Notes under the pieces: generated by a model
Databases searched by the model: none
Seen by the model: the letters and a program-made list of their open reading frames with translations, nothing else
What the model was told of the DNA's origin: nothing
Part shown: piece by piece, positions 1 through 8,186 of the stretch
Numbering within the stretch: the stretch's first letter is position 1
Layout: each line of letters begins with the position of its first letter
From: Caldifarciminota bacterium
GTDB lineage: Bacteria; Hydrothermota; Hydrothermia; B15-G9
Reading direction: 5' to 3'
DNA length: 34,036 nt
Assembly (NCBI GenBank): GCA_015489175.1
Contig: WGAI01000015.1
Span: 1 to 34,036, forward strand
Program-made: the position numbers and the translations under genes

Positions 1-78
1 ATTGGAAAGAGAGAATTTTCCTGTTTTAAAATATTCTATGGTTTTATCAACGGTTATCACTTCTTTTAAATCCTCCAT
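1..78 (-). CDS. N-terminus of an unidentified protein cut by the window edge (MEDLKEVITVDKTIEYFKTGKFSLSN...)
   Basis: Minus-strand ATG at 76-78 opens a frame to the window edge; a sigma70-like promoter (TTGACT-N17-TATCAT) lies just upstream. Confidence 0.5.
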   Translation of the reverse strand, partial: MEDLKEVITVDKTIEYFKTGKFSLSN

Positions 79-122
79 GACTTTTGTGTCTGCTATAGCT
101 TATTATCATCTTGTGTGGCACG

Positions 123-151
123 ATGATAGCAAAAGAAGAGCGAAAAGTCAA
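123..151 (-). promoter_or_regulatory. sigma70-like promoter TTGACT-N17-TATCAT
   Basis: Read on minus strand: -35 at 146-151, -10 at 123-128, 17-nt spacer; points at the ATG at 78. Confidence 0.5.
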
Positions 152-173
152 ATTCCTGTCAAAAATTCTTATT

Positions 174-380
174 TTAGACAGACTTGACCATAAAAATGTT
201 ATTAAGAACCTCAATCAACTTGTCTAACGCTATATCAATGCCCATTGGTAATCCAAATTTTAAAAAGTATATCTGGTGCGTTTTAAAAGCGATGTTACGG
301 AACGCGTCTGCCCCAATGAGTTGTATTGCTCGTTGTTCCCTGCTGCGGTCAATTTGGTCGGGCGTTGGGCAGGTTTTATA
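174..380 (-). pseudogene. Possible C-terminal gene remnant without start codon (...TPDQIDRSREQRAIQLIGADAFRNIAFKTHQIYFLKFGLPMGIDIALDKLIEVLNNIFMVKSV*)
   Basis: Open minus-strand frame with protein-like composition ending in TAA at 174-176; the only ATG is late (243-245); absent from the ORF track. Confidence 0.35.
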
Positions 381-382
381 AT
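354..382 (+). promoter_or_regulatory. sigma70-like promoter TTGGTC-N17-TATAAT
   Basis: -35 TTGGTC 354-359, 17-nt spacer, perfect TATAAT 377-382, directly before the first gene of the lptB-rpoN block. Confidence 0.45.
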
Positions 383-937
383 ATGCCCGTGATCGGAAGT
401 CATATACTCTTGATGGCCGTCGCCCTGCTTCAGCCCAAAAACGACATTGACATGCTGCGGGCTACGGTAAAAGAAGCTGTCGATTCGGGCCTGAATGTTG
501 TCCGTTTGCCCGATTCCATGAGTATCGTTCAGGACGGCAGTTACAATAACAGCTGGATCGTGGAAGACGCTATTACTCAGAAGCTTATAGACAAGCATGT
601 GAGGGTCATCAGGACTGCGCCAACAAAGCTGCATTACAGAATTGTTGACATGCGAGTGTCTTACTCTGTGTTTCGCAGGTCGTTTTTCGGCCCTCAGATG
701 GCAGTGCGGACATTTTACATCGACATAACATTCAAGCTCGTTCATGACGGTGAGGTCGGATGGATACGGTCGTTTGAGGTTATGCGCTCGGACACCGTGC
801 CGCTCAGGATGCTCGCTGATCTCAGATACGATGGGATCTCGCCGCAGGTGCCTGAAACCATGTCGGTTGTTGAACCTGTCATAATCGTCATAGCACTTGG
901 CTACATACTGTTTTACCTTTACTCTGGAGGAAAATGA
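383..937 (+). CDS. Conserved-looking protein of unknown function with C-terminal transmembrane helix, upstream of lptB
   Basis: Open frame ending 1 nt before the lptB ATG; C-terminal hydrophobic helix VVEPVIIVIALGYILFYLY. Start uncertain (326, 383 or 413). Confidence 0.65.
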   Translation: MPVIGSHILLMAVALLQPKNDIDMLRATVKEAVDSGLNVVRLPDSMSIVQDGSYNNSWIVEDAITQKLIDKHVRVIRTAPTKLHYRIVDMRVSYSVFRRSFFGPQMAVRTFYIDITFKLVHDGEVGWIRSFEVMRSDTVPLRMLADLRYDGISPQVPETMSVVEPVIIVIALGYILFYLYSGGK

Positions 938-938
938 T

Positions 939-1667
939 ATGGGAGAACACACACTTAGAGCTGAAGAACTGAGAAAGATTTATGGGGGGCGCGAGGTAGT
1001 GTCAGGTGTTAACCTTGAAGTGCGGACAGGCGAGATCGTTGGGCTTCTCGGCCCGAACGGCGCAGGCAAAACCACCACATTTTACATGATCATGGGGGCT
1101 ATCAGACCTAACGGCGGGCACATCTACTTCGACGACATGGAGATAACCGGTCTGCCCATGTTCAGGAGGGCGAGGCTCGGCATGAGCTACCTGCCACAGG
1201 AGGCCTCCATATTTCGGAAACTCACGGTCTTTGAGAATGTTTACAGCATTCTTGAGATTCGCGGAATAGGCGGCGAAAGAGGCAGAGAGGAGGCGCGTAA
1301 GGTTCTGGAACAGATGAATGTATGGCATCTTCGAGAGCAAAAGGGGTATATGCTCTCAGGTGGAGAGCGGAGGCGAGTTGAGATAGCCCGTGCGCTCGTC
1401 ACACAACCCAGATTCCTGCTGTTAGATGAGCCATTTACAGGCATCGACCCGAAAACTCGTCAGGAGATTCAGGACATCATACTTGGTTTGAAATCCCTTG
1501 GCATAGGCGTGCTTATAACGGATCACAATGTGCGCGAGACTTTGGAAATAACCGACCGCGCCTATATAATTTACGAAGGGAAAATTCTCATCTCAGGCAC
1601 CTCTGAAATGCTCATAAACAATCAGAAGGCTCGTGAGGTATATCTTGGGGAGAGATTTAAACTATGA
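939..1667 (+). CDS. lptB: LPS export ABC transporter ATP-binding protein LptB
   Basis: Walker A GPNGAGKTTTFYMIMG, signature LSGGERRRVEIARAL, Walker B FLLLDEPFTGIDP; GGAGG at 926-930 favours ATG 939 over 897. Confidence 0.93.
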   Translation: MGEHTLRAEELRKIYGGREVVSGVNLEVRTGEIVGLLGPNGAGKTTTFYMIMGAIRPNGGHIYFDDMEITGLPMFRRARLGMSYLPQEASIFRKLTVFENVYSILEIRGIGGERGREEARKVLEQMNVWHLREQKGYMLSGGERRRVEIARALVTQPRFLLLDEPFTGIDPKTRQEIQDIILGLKSLGIGVLITDHNVRETLEITDRAYIIYEGKILISGTSEMLINNQKAREVYLGERFKL

Positions 1668-3052
1668 CCGAACGGCATGGCTTAAAATTCACAACCGAAA
1701 ACAGGGTAAGCACGCGGCTGGTGCCGCATCTCTCCACGCTTATCGTCGCCAGACTCAGCGCAGTTCCCATCCTTGAACTCCAACACCTTGTAATTCAGGA
1801 GGTCGAAGAAAATCCCTGCCTCGAAATAGAGTCATGGGATCCGCCTCAGATTGACATCATCGAGGAGACCATGAAGGAGACGCCCGAAATAACTCCTGAC
1901 GAAAATGAGCTCCTGCCGACATGGCCAAGGGGCATAATATCCAACAACGAGGATAATGAAGACCTTGAGCCTGAGGCACCTCCAATTGGATTCTGGGATC
2001 GGGTGGAGGCACAGCTTGAGGTGAATTTTGCGCGCGATAAGCGCCGTTACCCCATTGCCAGAGCCATAATTGATTCGCTCGACGAACGGGGGCGCCTCTC
2101 CGTCGCGGTGGAGATCATCGCCAGAAGGCTTGGCGTTGATGTCGATGAGGTCGAGAAGGTCAGGCAGTTCATCCTCAGGGAGTTCGATCCGCCCGGCATC
2201 GCCGCAGTTAACCTCCGTGAAACACTGCTTGTGCAGCTTGAACAGAGGAATTTGACGGATTCGTTGCTCTACAAGGCCATCTCGGAGCATTGGGATGAGG
2301 CGAAAAGGGGGCTCAGAGAATACATCGCAAAGGTAAGCCCGAACAACGAAGAGAAAGAAGATAACATGAAACTCCTTGAGTCGCTTTATCTTTTCCCCAC
2401 CACAGTCTATGAACACGAATCGATAGCTTACATTTATCCGGAGGTCATTTTTAAGGAGCGCGATGGCAGAATTGTGGTTGAGCTCGTGCGCGGGATGTAT
2501 CCATTGCTTGCAATAAATTCGTATTACGCCAGTTTGCTGGATGACCCGAATGTCGATAAGAAGACGAAGCGTTTTATAAAGGAAAAGCTTGATCGGGCAA
2601 GGATCTACATCGAAGCGCTGGCGTCAAGGCGCCGCAACATAGCCATGATCGCTGAGTTCATAGCCCTGAATCAGGAGGATTTTCTCCTCGGCAGAAGCAA
2701 ATACCTGAAACCGATCACCCAGCTTGAAGCCGCCGAACGGCTTGGCATGTCGGAATCGACGCTCAGCAGGATTGTCAGGGGAAAATATGCTGAGACGCCG
2801 GTCGGCATCTTTGAGCTCAAGTTCTTCTTCAGCCGGGGCGTGATGAAAAACGGCATGGTGGTCTCCAAAGAGCGAATGATCGACCGAATGTTGCAGATAA
2901 TCGAATCTGAGGACAAAGCCAATCCGCTGAGTGACGAAAAGATCGCATCAATTCTACGGAAAGAAGGTTATAAAATTTCAAGGCGAACTGTTGTAAAATA
3001 CAGGCAACAGCTTGGCATACCGTCAAGCAAGGCGAGAAAAAAGACAAAATGA
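1664..3052 (+). CDS. rpoN: RNA polymerase sigma-54 factor RpoN
   Basis: N-terminal region I-like LELQHLVIQEVEENPCLEIE; RpoN box SRRTVVKYRQQLGIPSSKARK at C-terminus; ATGA overlap with lptB. Confidence 0.95.
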   Translation: MTERHGLKFTTENRVSTRLVPHLSTLIVARLSAVPILELQHLVIQEVEENPCLEIESWDPPQIDIIEETMKETPEITPDENELLPTWPRGIISNNEDNEDLEPEAPPIGFWDRVEAQLEVNFARDKRRYPIARAIIDSLDERGRLSVAVEIIARRLGVDVDEVEKVRQFILREFDPPGIAAVNLRETLLVQLEQRNLTDSLLYKAISEHWDEAKRGLREYIAKVSPNNEEKEDNMKLLESLYLFPTTVYEHESIAYIYPEVIFKERDGRIVVELVRGMYPLLAINSYYASLLDDPNVDKKTKRFIKEKLDRARIYIEALASRRRNIAMIAEFIALNQEDFLLGRSKYLKPITQLEAAERLGMSESTLSRIVRGKYAETPVGIFELKFFFSRGVMKNGMVVSKERMIDRMLQIIESEDKANPLSDEKIASILRKEGYKISRRTVVKYRQQLGIPSSKARKKTK

Positions 3053-3068
3053 TGTGCAGGAGGAAAAT

Positions 3069-3683
3069 ATGCTGATAAAAAAGGTCAAACATCCGGCTAA
3101 AAATGCCCGTGTCGGTGTTTTTGTGGATGTGCAGAACATGTTTTATTCGGCAAAGGAGTATTATGATGGAAAGGTGGACTTTGAGAAGATTTTGGACTCG
3201 GCCGTTCGCGGCCGCTCGTTGATAACGGCAATAGCCTATCTTGTGTGTGTCGATGATGTGGATCAGACGGCCTTCATTTCCGTGCTTGAGAGGCTTGGTT
3301 TCATCATAAGAATGAAATACTTGAAGCGCCGTGCTGACGGTTCCGGGCGCGGTGATTGGGACATGGGCATAGCTATCGATGCATTGGTTCGGGCGCCGAA
3401 ACTCGATGTTGTCGTGCTTGTTACAGGAGATGGGGACTTCGTTGAGCTGGTGCACGCACTCAAAGCGCAGGGTGTTACAGTGGAAGTCCTGTCGTTCCCA
3501 CAGAACACCTCAGAAGACCTCAAGCGTGTGTCTGACCTCTACATCCCCATGGATGCGGATTTCATCAGGCGATCGAGCAGACCCGAACGGCACGAGGAGC
3601 CTGTCCCTGATACGGTTGATTGGGCCAATGCCCCTGAGATAGAAGAGGAGGAATTTACAACTGATCCTGCTGCGAGCGTATAG
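3069..3683 (+). CDS. NYN domain (LabA/DUF88, PIN-like) protein
   Basis: Acidic PIN-like motifs FVDVQN, GDWDMGIAIDAL, VTGDGDFVELV; AGGAGGAAA RBS before ATG 3069. Confidence 0.85.
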   Translation: MLIKKVKHPAKNARVGVFVDVQNMFYSAKEYYDGKVDFEKILDSAVRGRSLITAIAYLVCVDDVDQTAFISVLERLGFIIRMKYLKRRADGSGRGDWDMGIAIDALVRAPKLDVVVLVTGDGDFVELVHALKAQGVTVEVLSFPQNTSEDLKRVSDLYIPMDADFIRRSSRPERHEEPVPDTVDWANAPEIEEEEFTTDPAASV

Positions 3684-4854
3684 GTTACTGACCGATTGGG
3701 TCGGGCTTTTCGCCTCCTCCAGATCTGATCCTGGAACAGCTGATAGGAGTTTCTGGATACATGCTGCATCCGTCGGAGAAGTGCTTGCTTCATATCCGTT
3801 TACTAAACTGCTCCTTGAGACCTATCCGAATGTCAAACTCTTTTACACGGTCGTTACGGACACAGGAATAGCACGTGCACGGGAGCTTTTCGGGAACAGG
3901 GTCATGGTCACAAAGTTCCCGTTCGACAGCTATCGCCACCTGTCCAGCATCCACAATGCCCTGCATCCACAGGCGCTTTTTGTGATCGAGACGGAGATAT
4001 GGCCTAACCTTTTGCTTAGTGCCCATGAGCGAGGCGTCCCGATATTCCTGCTCAATGCACGCATATCGCCAAACACGGTCTCACATCTTCGCCTCATAAA
4101 ACGGCTTTCGAGATACCTGTTGAGCTCTTTTACAATCATTTTCGCCCGCAACAAGACCGATGCAAGGCTGTTCACGATGGCAGGTGCGGATCCCTCTAAA
4201 ATCGTCGTCATAGGCAGCCTCAAGTATGACACAATACAGCGGCCTCTGAAAGGCTTAACCCGCAAGGAGTTGGGCTTCTCGGATGACAGGTTTGTGGTTG
4301 TTTTTGGGAGTGTGAGGAGCCGTGAATTCAACGATGTGGTTCGAGCCATGCAGGCCATAAGGGGCAAGGCTGGCATGGTTGTTGCGCCACGCCACCTCAA
4401 AAATGTGCCGATCCTCGTTAACCTTCTGCGCAAGCATGGATTTAAGCCGACGCTACGCAGTGAAAAGAGGCCGTGCAATGACGGCGTCTTGATACTCGAC
4501 ACGATAGGCGAGCTCTGGGATGTGTATCATCTCGCAAACGCCGCTTTCGTGGGTGGTTCACTGGCAAACTATGGGGGACACAACATCCTTGAACCGGCCT
4601 ACGCTGGCATACCGGTCATTTTCGGGCCATACATCTGGAATGTTGAGGATTACGCATACCCGATGATGGAGGAGGGGATTGCGTTTCGGGTTTACGATGG
4701 AGATGAGCTCGGCAGGGTGCTGAAGGAGCTTGTCCACTCGCCGTCGAAAGCCGCCTCAATAGGTCGAAAGGCGAGGGAGTTCGTCAGGAAAAGGTCAGGA
4801 GTGTCTCGAAGGATATTAGAAATGGTCAGGCCTTACATAGAGCCTATTGGTTGA
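3661..4854 (+). CDS. waaA: 3-deoxy-D-manno-octulosonic acid (Kdo) transferase, probable CTG start
   Basis: WIHAASVGEV catalytic N-terminal motif lies upstream of the track start (GTG 3781); also FVIETEIWPNLL, FGPYIWN, SLANYGGHNILEPA. In-frame TAG at 3640-3642 bounds the start; AGAGGAGG lies upstream of CTG 3661. Confidence 0.9.
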   Translation: MILLRAYRLLTDWVGLFASSRSDPGTADRSFWIHAASVGEVLASYPFTKLLLETYPNVKLFYTVVTDTGIARARELFGNRVMVTKFPFDSYRHLSSIHNALHPQALFVIETEIWPNLLLSAHERGVPIFLLNARISPNTVSHLRLIKRLSRYLLSSFTIIFARNKTDARLFTMAGADPSKIVVIGSLKYDTIQRPLKGLTRKELGFSDDRFVVVFGSVRSREFNDVVRAMQAIRGKAGMVVAPRHLKNVPILVNLLRKHGFKPTLRSEKRPCNDGVLILDTIGELWDVYHLANAAFVGGSLANYGGHNILEPAYAGIPVIFGPYIWNVEDYAYPMMEEGIAFRVYDGDELGRVLKELVHSPSKAASIGRKAREFVRKRSGVSRRILEMVRPYIEPIG

Positions 4855-6067
4855 GGACATATCGAATTTGTTTGCCCCTGCCTTCCCGCTTCAGGATGCC
4901 GGATTTTACCATCTCCTCAAGGTCAAGTCTGGCCGTGCGCTCCGAGATGCCCATCATCTGCTCGTATTCCTTTCTGGTTATAACTTTGTGACGCGTTAGG
5001 TAACGGTAAAGCTCCTGCTGGCGCGGGTTCAAACTGTCAAGTTTTACGATCCTCTTTCCGATCGGCAGCGATATGAACAGGCCGCCCCACTGAACCGCCG
5101 TCTGTATCCCATCGAGGCCGCAATGTTGAACCTTTTGACGCAACATCGCCCATCCGGGCGATGGATGCACAATTCCGGCAAAATACATGACACGCCTCAA
5201 CAGTGGGTTGCGCGGCATGGATGGAACATAACCGTTTTCTGCCGGATATCTGCCAGTGGGTGGCACGCCCGGCGAGAATATCGAGATGCCTTCGATCGAG
5301 ATCGAGATCTCGGTCAGTGCCGGTAAGCTGTAATCGCGGTGCATGATCGCATTTCCGAAGATTTCCCTCAACATCTCCTCAACGCAGCGAAATTTTCCCC
5401 CCTCAAAGACCTGTCTGGCCTCATCTGCGACATAGCCGAGTATTCGGTCGAATTTTTCTAAAATAGGCCCTAAAAAACTCTTTGATGTCAATTTCTCACT
5501 GTCGGAGAATGACTTTGTCCTGTTGACCTTAACTTCGCTCTGCGGGAGATAGGCCTCTGGCATGGCTCCGAACATCAAAATGGCTGCTACCGTCGGCTTG
5601 CCGCCGTGCGTCAGGCCGAGCTTTTCGAGGAGCTTCAGAGGCCACCTGTGGCCCATCTTTGATGCAAATTGCTCAACGAGCTCAAGGTTGAGGGCGTCAA
5701 CTGACAGGTTGTCCAACAGCCTTGCGTCGTATGAAGGGGTAGCCCATCGCTCCATGAACATCCGTTCCACTTCGTTTACGGCAAGATGCTCTATCCTGCC
5801 ATTGCGATACACCGGGAATTTTCCGGCAAACATGTAAGGTTTAAACACCCCGTCGGGAACGGCGATGATGGCGTTGTCGTTTACCGGTATAATCACCGGC
5901 ATAATTGATGGGGATACCAGCTTAATCGCTTCCGAAACGGCCTTTTCAGCATCGTTCGGGGTGGAGTAGTAGAGCAGTTCCCCACCGCCTGCATTTGCCA
6001 CAGAAGCGATGACTTCAGCGAGCTCCTGCTGTGTCACTCCCCGTTTTATTGCCGCTTTTACCGCCAT
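4844..6067 (-). CDS. COG2865-type putative transcriptional regulator (AlbA_2/Schlafen-like N-terminus, HATPase-like middle, C-terminal winged helix)
   Basis: REIFGNAIMHRDYSLPALTEISI motif; C-terminal HTH RKEYEQMMGISERTARLDLEEMVKSGILKREGRGKQIRYVL; RBS GAGGTGG. Confidence 0.8.
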   Translation of the reverse strand: MAVKAAIKRGVTQQELAEVIASVANAGGGELLYYSTPNDAEKAVSEAIKLVSPSIMPVIIPVNDNAIIAVPDGVFKPYMFAGKFPVYRNGRIEHLAVNEVERMFMERWATPSYDARLLDNLSVDALNLELVEQFASKMGHRWPLKLLEKLGLTHGGKPTVAAILMFGAMPEAYLPQSEVKVNRTKSFSDSEKLTSKSFLGPILEKFDRILGYVADEARQVFEGGKFRCVEEMLREIFGNAIMHRDYSLPALTEISISIEGISIFSPGVPPTGRYPAENGYVPSMPRNPLLRRVMYFAGIVHPSPGWAMLRQKVQHCGLDGIQTAVQWGGLFISLPIGKRIVKLDSLNPRQQELYRYLTRHKVITRKEYEQMMGISERTARLDLEEMVKSGILKREGRGKQIRYVLNQ

Positions 6068-6081
6068 GATACCACCTCTTT

Positions 6082-6151
6082 ACCGGAATTGCCGGCATTA
6101 TTTTACCGGTAACTTGCCGGTAAGTCAAACTGCGGTGACGGCATTTGCCGG
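6082..6151. promoter_or_regulatory. Cluster of three CCGG-containing inverted repeats (operator-like), overlapping a minus-strand promoter
   Basis: ACCGGAATTGCCGG, ACCGGTAACTTGCCGG, ACGGCATTTGCCGG; TTGCCGG at 6089, 6114 and 6145. Confidence 0.6.
6100..6128 (-). promoter_or_regulatory. sigma70-like promoter TTGACT-N17-TAAAAT for the COG2865-type regulator
   Basis: Minus strand: -35 at 6123-6128, -10 at 6100-6105; the 17-nt spacer is TACCGGCAAGTTACCGG. Confidence 0.6.
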
Positions 6152-6213
6152 CTTCTATGATTGCAAAGTAGGGCTGGAGATGTATCCTTTAAACCCTTAA
6201 CGGAGGTTGTGTT

Positions 6214-6657
6214 ATGATTGCGGCAATGGCTTTGTGGGCTTTGCTTTCAGCTGGAGGTCAAAGCCTCCATTTCTACATTTACGGCAGCCATAGCTGTTCG
6301 CATTGCGTGATGCTTGAGACGGAGCTCAGGTCGAAGTTCCCTGATAGCGCCATAACCTTCTACCCGGTAGAAGATACCGCCAATTGGGGGAATTTCCTTA
6401 AGCTCAGGCACAAAACGGGCATCCCTGTTATCCCGATGACTGCCATCTTCCTCAATGACACGCTCAGGGTTGTAAGAGGCGCATCGTTCGCAGTTGAGGA
6501 TGTGCTTCCGTTCGTCAAACTTGCACAAGATTCCGGTTGTATGGTAATTTTATGGAGTAAAGCGGAGCTTCTGCGCGACACTACCGAAATAAAATCGCTT
6601 CAAAGTCTTTTTCTCACCGGTCGCACGGGGCAACAGACAGGCACGCACCGACGATGA
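6214..6657 (+). CDS. Secreted/periplasmic thioredoxin-fold protein with CSHC active site
   Basis: N-terminal hydrophobic segment, FYIYGSHSCSHCVMLETELRSKFP, cis-Pro-like IPVIPMTAIF; RBS GGAGG. Confidence 0.75.
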   Translation: MIAAMALWALLSAGGQSLHFYIYGSHSCSHCVMLETELRSKFPDSAITFYPVEDTANWGNFLKLRHKTGIPVIPMTAIFLNDTLRVVRGASFAVEDVLPFVKLAQDSGCMVILWSKAELLRDTTEIKSLQSLFLTGRTGQQTGTHRR

Positions 6658-6664
6658 GTAGTCC

Positions 6665-7654
6665 CTAAAATTCGCCGCTCACAAGGTAGTTCCGAAATCC
6701 TGGAGAGAACAGCGTGTCGCTCTCCGTCACGATCATGGTTTCATATCCATCGAGTGAATTAATCAGTTTCAGGCCCTTTTTTGGCCCGAGCACGAAGACA
6801 GCGGTAGCCAATCCGTCGCTCATTGTGCTGATTGGGCCGATGACGGTGACGCTGACAACGCCTCTTACAGGCCATCCGGTGCGCGGATCGAAGATGTGCG
6901 AGTATCTGACTCCGTTCACCTTTATGAAGCGCTCATAGTCGCCCGATGTGCATACGGATTTGTCGCTCAACGCCAGTATTCCCATGATGTTGCCGCGGTT
7001 GAACGGGTCCCTGATGCCAATTCTCCACTTCCCGTGCGGCCCGTTGCCGAGCGCGTAGATGTCTCCTCCGGCGTCGATCAAAGCGTTTCGTATGCCGAGC
7101 CGTTTCAGTCTCTCGACGGCCAGATCGATTGCATATCCCTTTGCGATGCCGCCAAGATCGATGCGCTGTCCCCTGCCTATCCGCACCGAATCGTCATTAA
7201 CCTCTATCTTCCTGAAATCAACGAACTTACTGGCACTATCGATGCTCGACTTCGATGGCTCCACCCAGCCCTTTTCCGTGTCAAAGTGCCACAGGTGAAC
7301 GAGTGCGCCCGCCGTAATGTCAAAGGCGCCCCCGGACAGCTCGCCAATTTGAAGGGCATAACGGATGCATTCCGCCGTCAGCGGCGACACCCTGACCCAT
7401 CGTCCTGCATTCCCGTTTATTCTGCTCAGATCAGAGCTGTCCTTGAGAGGGCTCATCAGGGAATCCACCAGCCTGAACGCCTCGATTGCGGTGTCAGCAG
7501 CCCATGCACTCTCCGCTGGCACATCGACATTTATCACGGTGCCCATGATGAACGCTGTCCGACGGACAAACCTTCTCTTGCCGCCCCTGTGGCATGATGT
7601 CAGAAGCGGCGACGATAACATCATCAGAATTAAGAATTTATCTGTTATTTTCAT
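6665..7654 (-). CDS. apbE: FAD:protein FMN transferase ApbE (lipoprotein)
   Basis: Lipobox LLTSC; GGAFDITAGALVHLW, IDLGGIAKGYAIDLA, NALIDAGGDIYALG, SHIFDPRTGWPV, SDGLATAVFVLG. Confidence 0.93.
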   Translation of the reverse strand: MKITDKFLILMMLSSPLLTSCHRGGKRRFVRRTAFIMGTVINVDVPAESAWAADTAIEAFRLVDSLMSPLKDSSDLSRINGNAGRWVRVSPLTAECIRYALQIGELSGGAFDITAGALVHLWHFDTEKGWVEPSKSSIDSASKFVDFRKIEVNDDSVRIGRGQRIDLGGIAKGYAIDLAVERLKRLGIRNALIDAGGDIYALGNGPHGKWRIGIRDPFNRGNIMGILALSDKSVCTSGDYERFIKVNGVRYSHIFDPRTGWPVRGVVSVTVIGPISTMSDGLATAVFVLGPKKGLKLINSLDGYETMIVTESDTLFSPGFRNYLVSGEF

Positions 7655-8186
7655 CCTGATGTCCCTCCGCGATGCTTTTCATGACCTGTTCGGCCATTTC
7701 AAACGCCTCAGATGGCGAAAAGCCGCGCCTCACGGCGAATGCCGCAAGCCTGCGCCTTATCTCGTCCATTTTTTTGCCCCTCAGCGAGCTCAATTTTATT
7801 CCCATCAGCCTCTTGATCTCGGCGACTGCCCTATCCCTGTCGTATTCGGAAGCTATTGCACTGTGAGCTGTTTCATCGTCGATGCCGAATTGCGATTTCA
7901 GTTTGTAGAAGATGAGCTCAGGCGAGAGTCCTCTGGCGTTTTTGGTCCGCACAAACGATTTTGCAAATTCGAGATCGTTCAGGAAACCGTCGTTTTTGAG
8001 GCTTTCGATGACCGTCTGCACCGTTTTGGCAGAATATCCTTTCTGTAGCAGGCGATTTCTGAGCTCATACTCGCTTCTGTCCCTGAAAATCAAAAGCCTG
8101 TAAGCTGCTGCAAAAGCAGATTTTATGTCCTCAGGATCAATCCTCCTGCCGCGCTTTTTAGTGCGTGAACCTCTTTGTCCTGCCAT
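7638..8186 (-). CDS. recX: Regulatory protein RecX
   Basis: RSEYELRNRLLQKGYSAKTVQTVIESLKNDGFLNDLEFAKSFVRTK, typical RecX tandem three-helix repeats. Confidence 0.88.
   Translation of the reverse strand: MAGQRGSRTKKRGRRIDPEDIKSAFAAAYRLLIFRDRSEYELRNRLLQKGYSAKTVQTVIESLKNDGFLNDLEFAKSFVRTKNARGLSPELIFYKLKSQFGIDDETAHSAIASEYDRDRAVAEIKRLMGIKLSSLRGKKMDEIRRRLAAFAVRRGFSPSEAFEMAEQVMKSIAEGHQDENNR

Noticed and set aside
116-130. TGGCACGATGATAGC resembles a sigma54 -24/-12 promoter
   Set aside because: The -12 element is TAGC instead of TTGC, no gene starts suitably downstream on the plus strand, and the bases belong to a better sigma70 promoter on the minus strand.
260-952. 230-aa minus-strand ORF
   Set aside because: Shadow ORF antisense to the convincing lptB-upstream gene; low-complexity His/Arg-rich composition.
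2829-3455. 208-aa minus-strand ORF
   Set aside because: Antisense to rpoN and the NYN gene, both with clear motifs.
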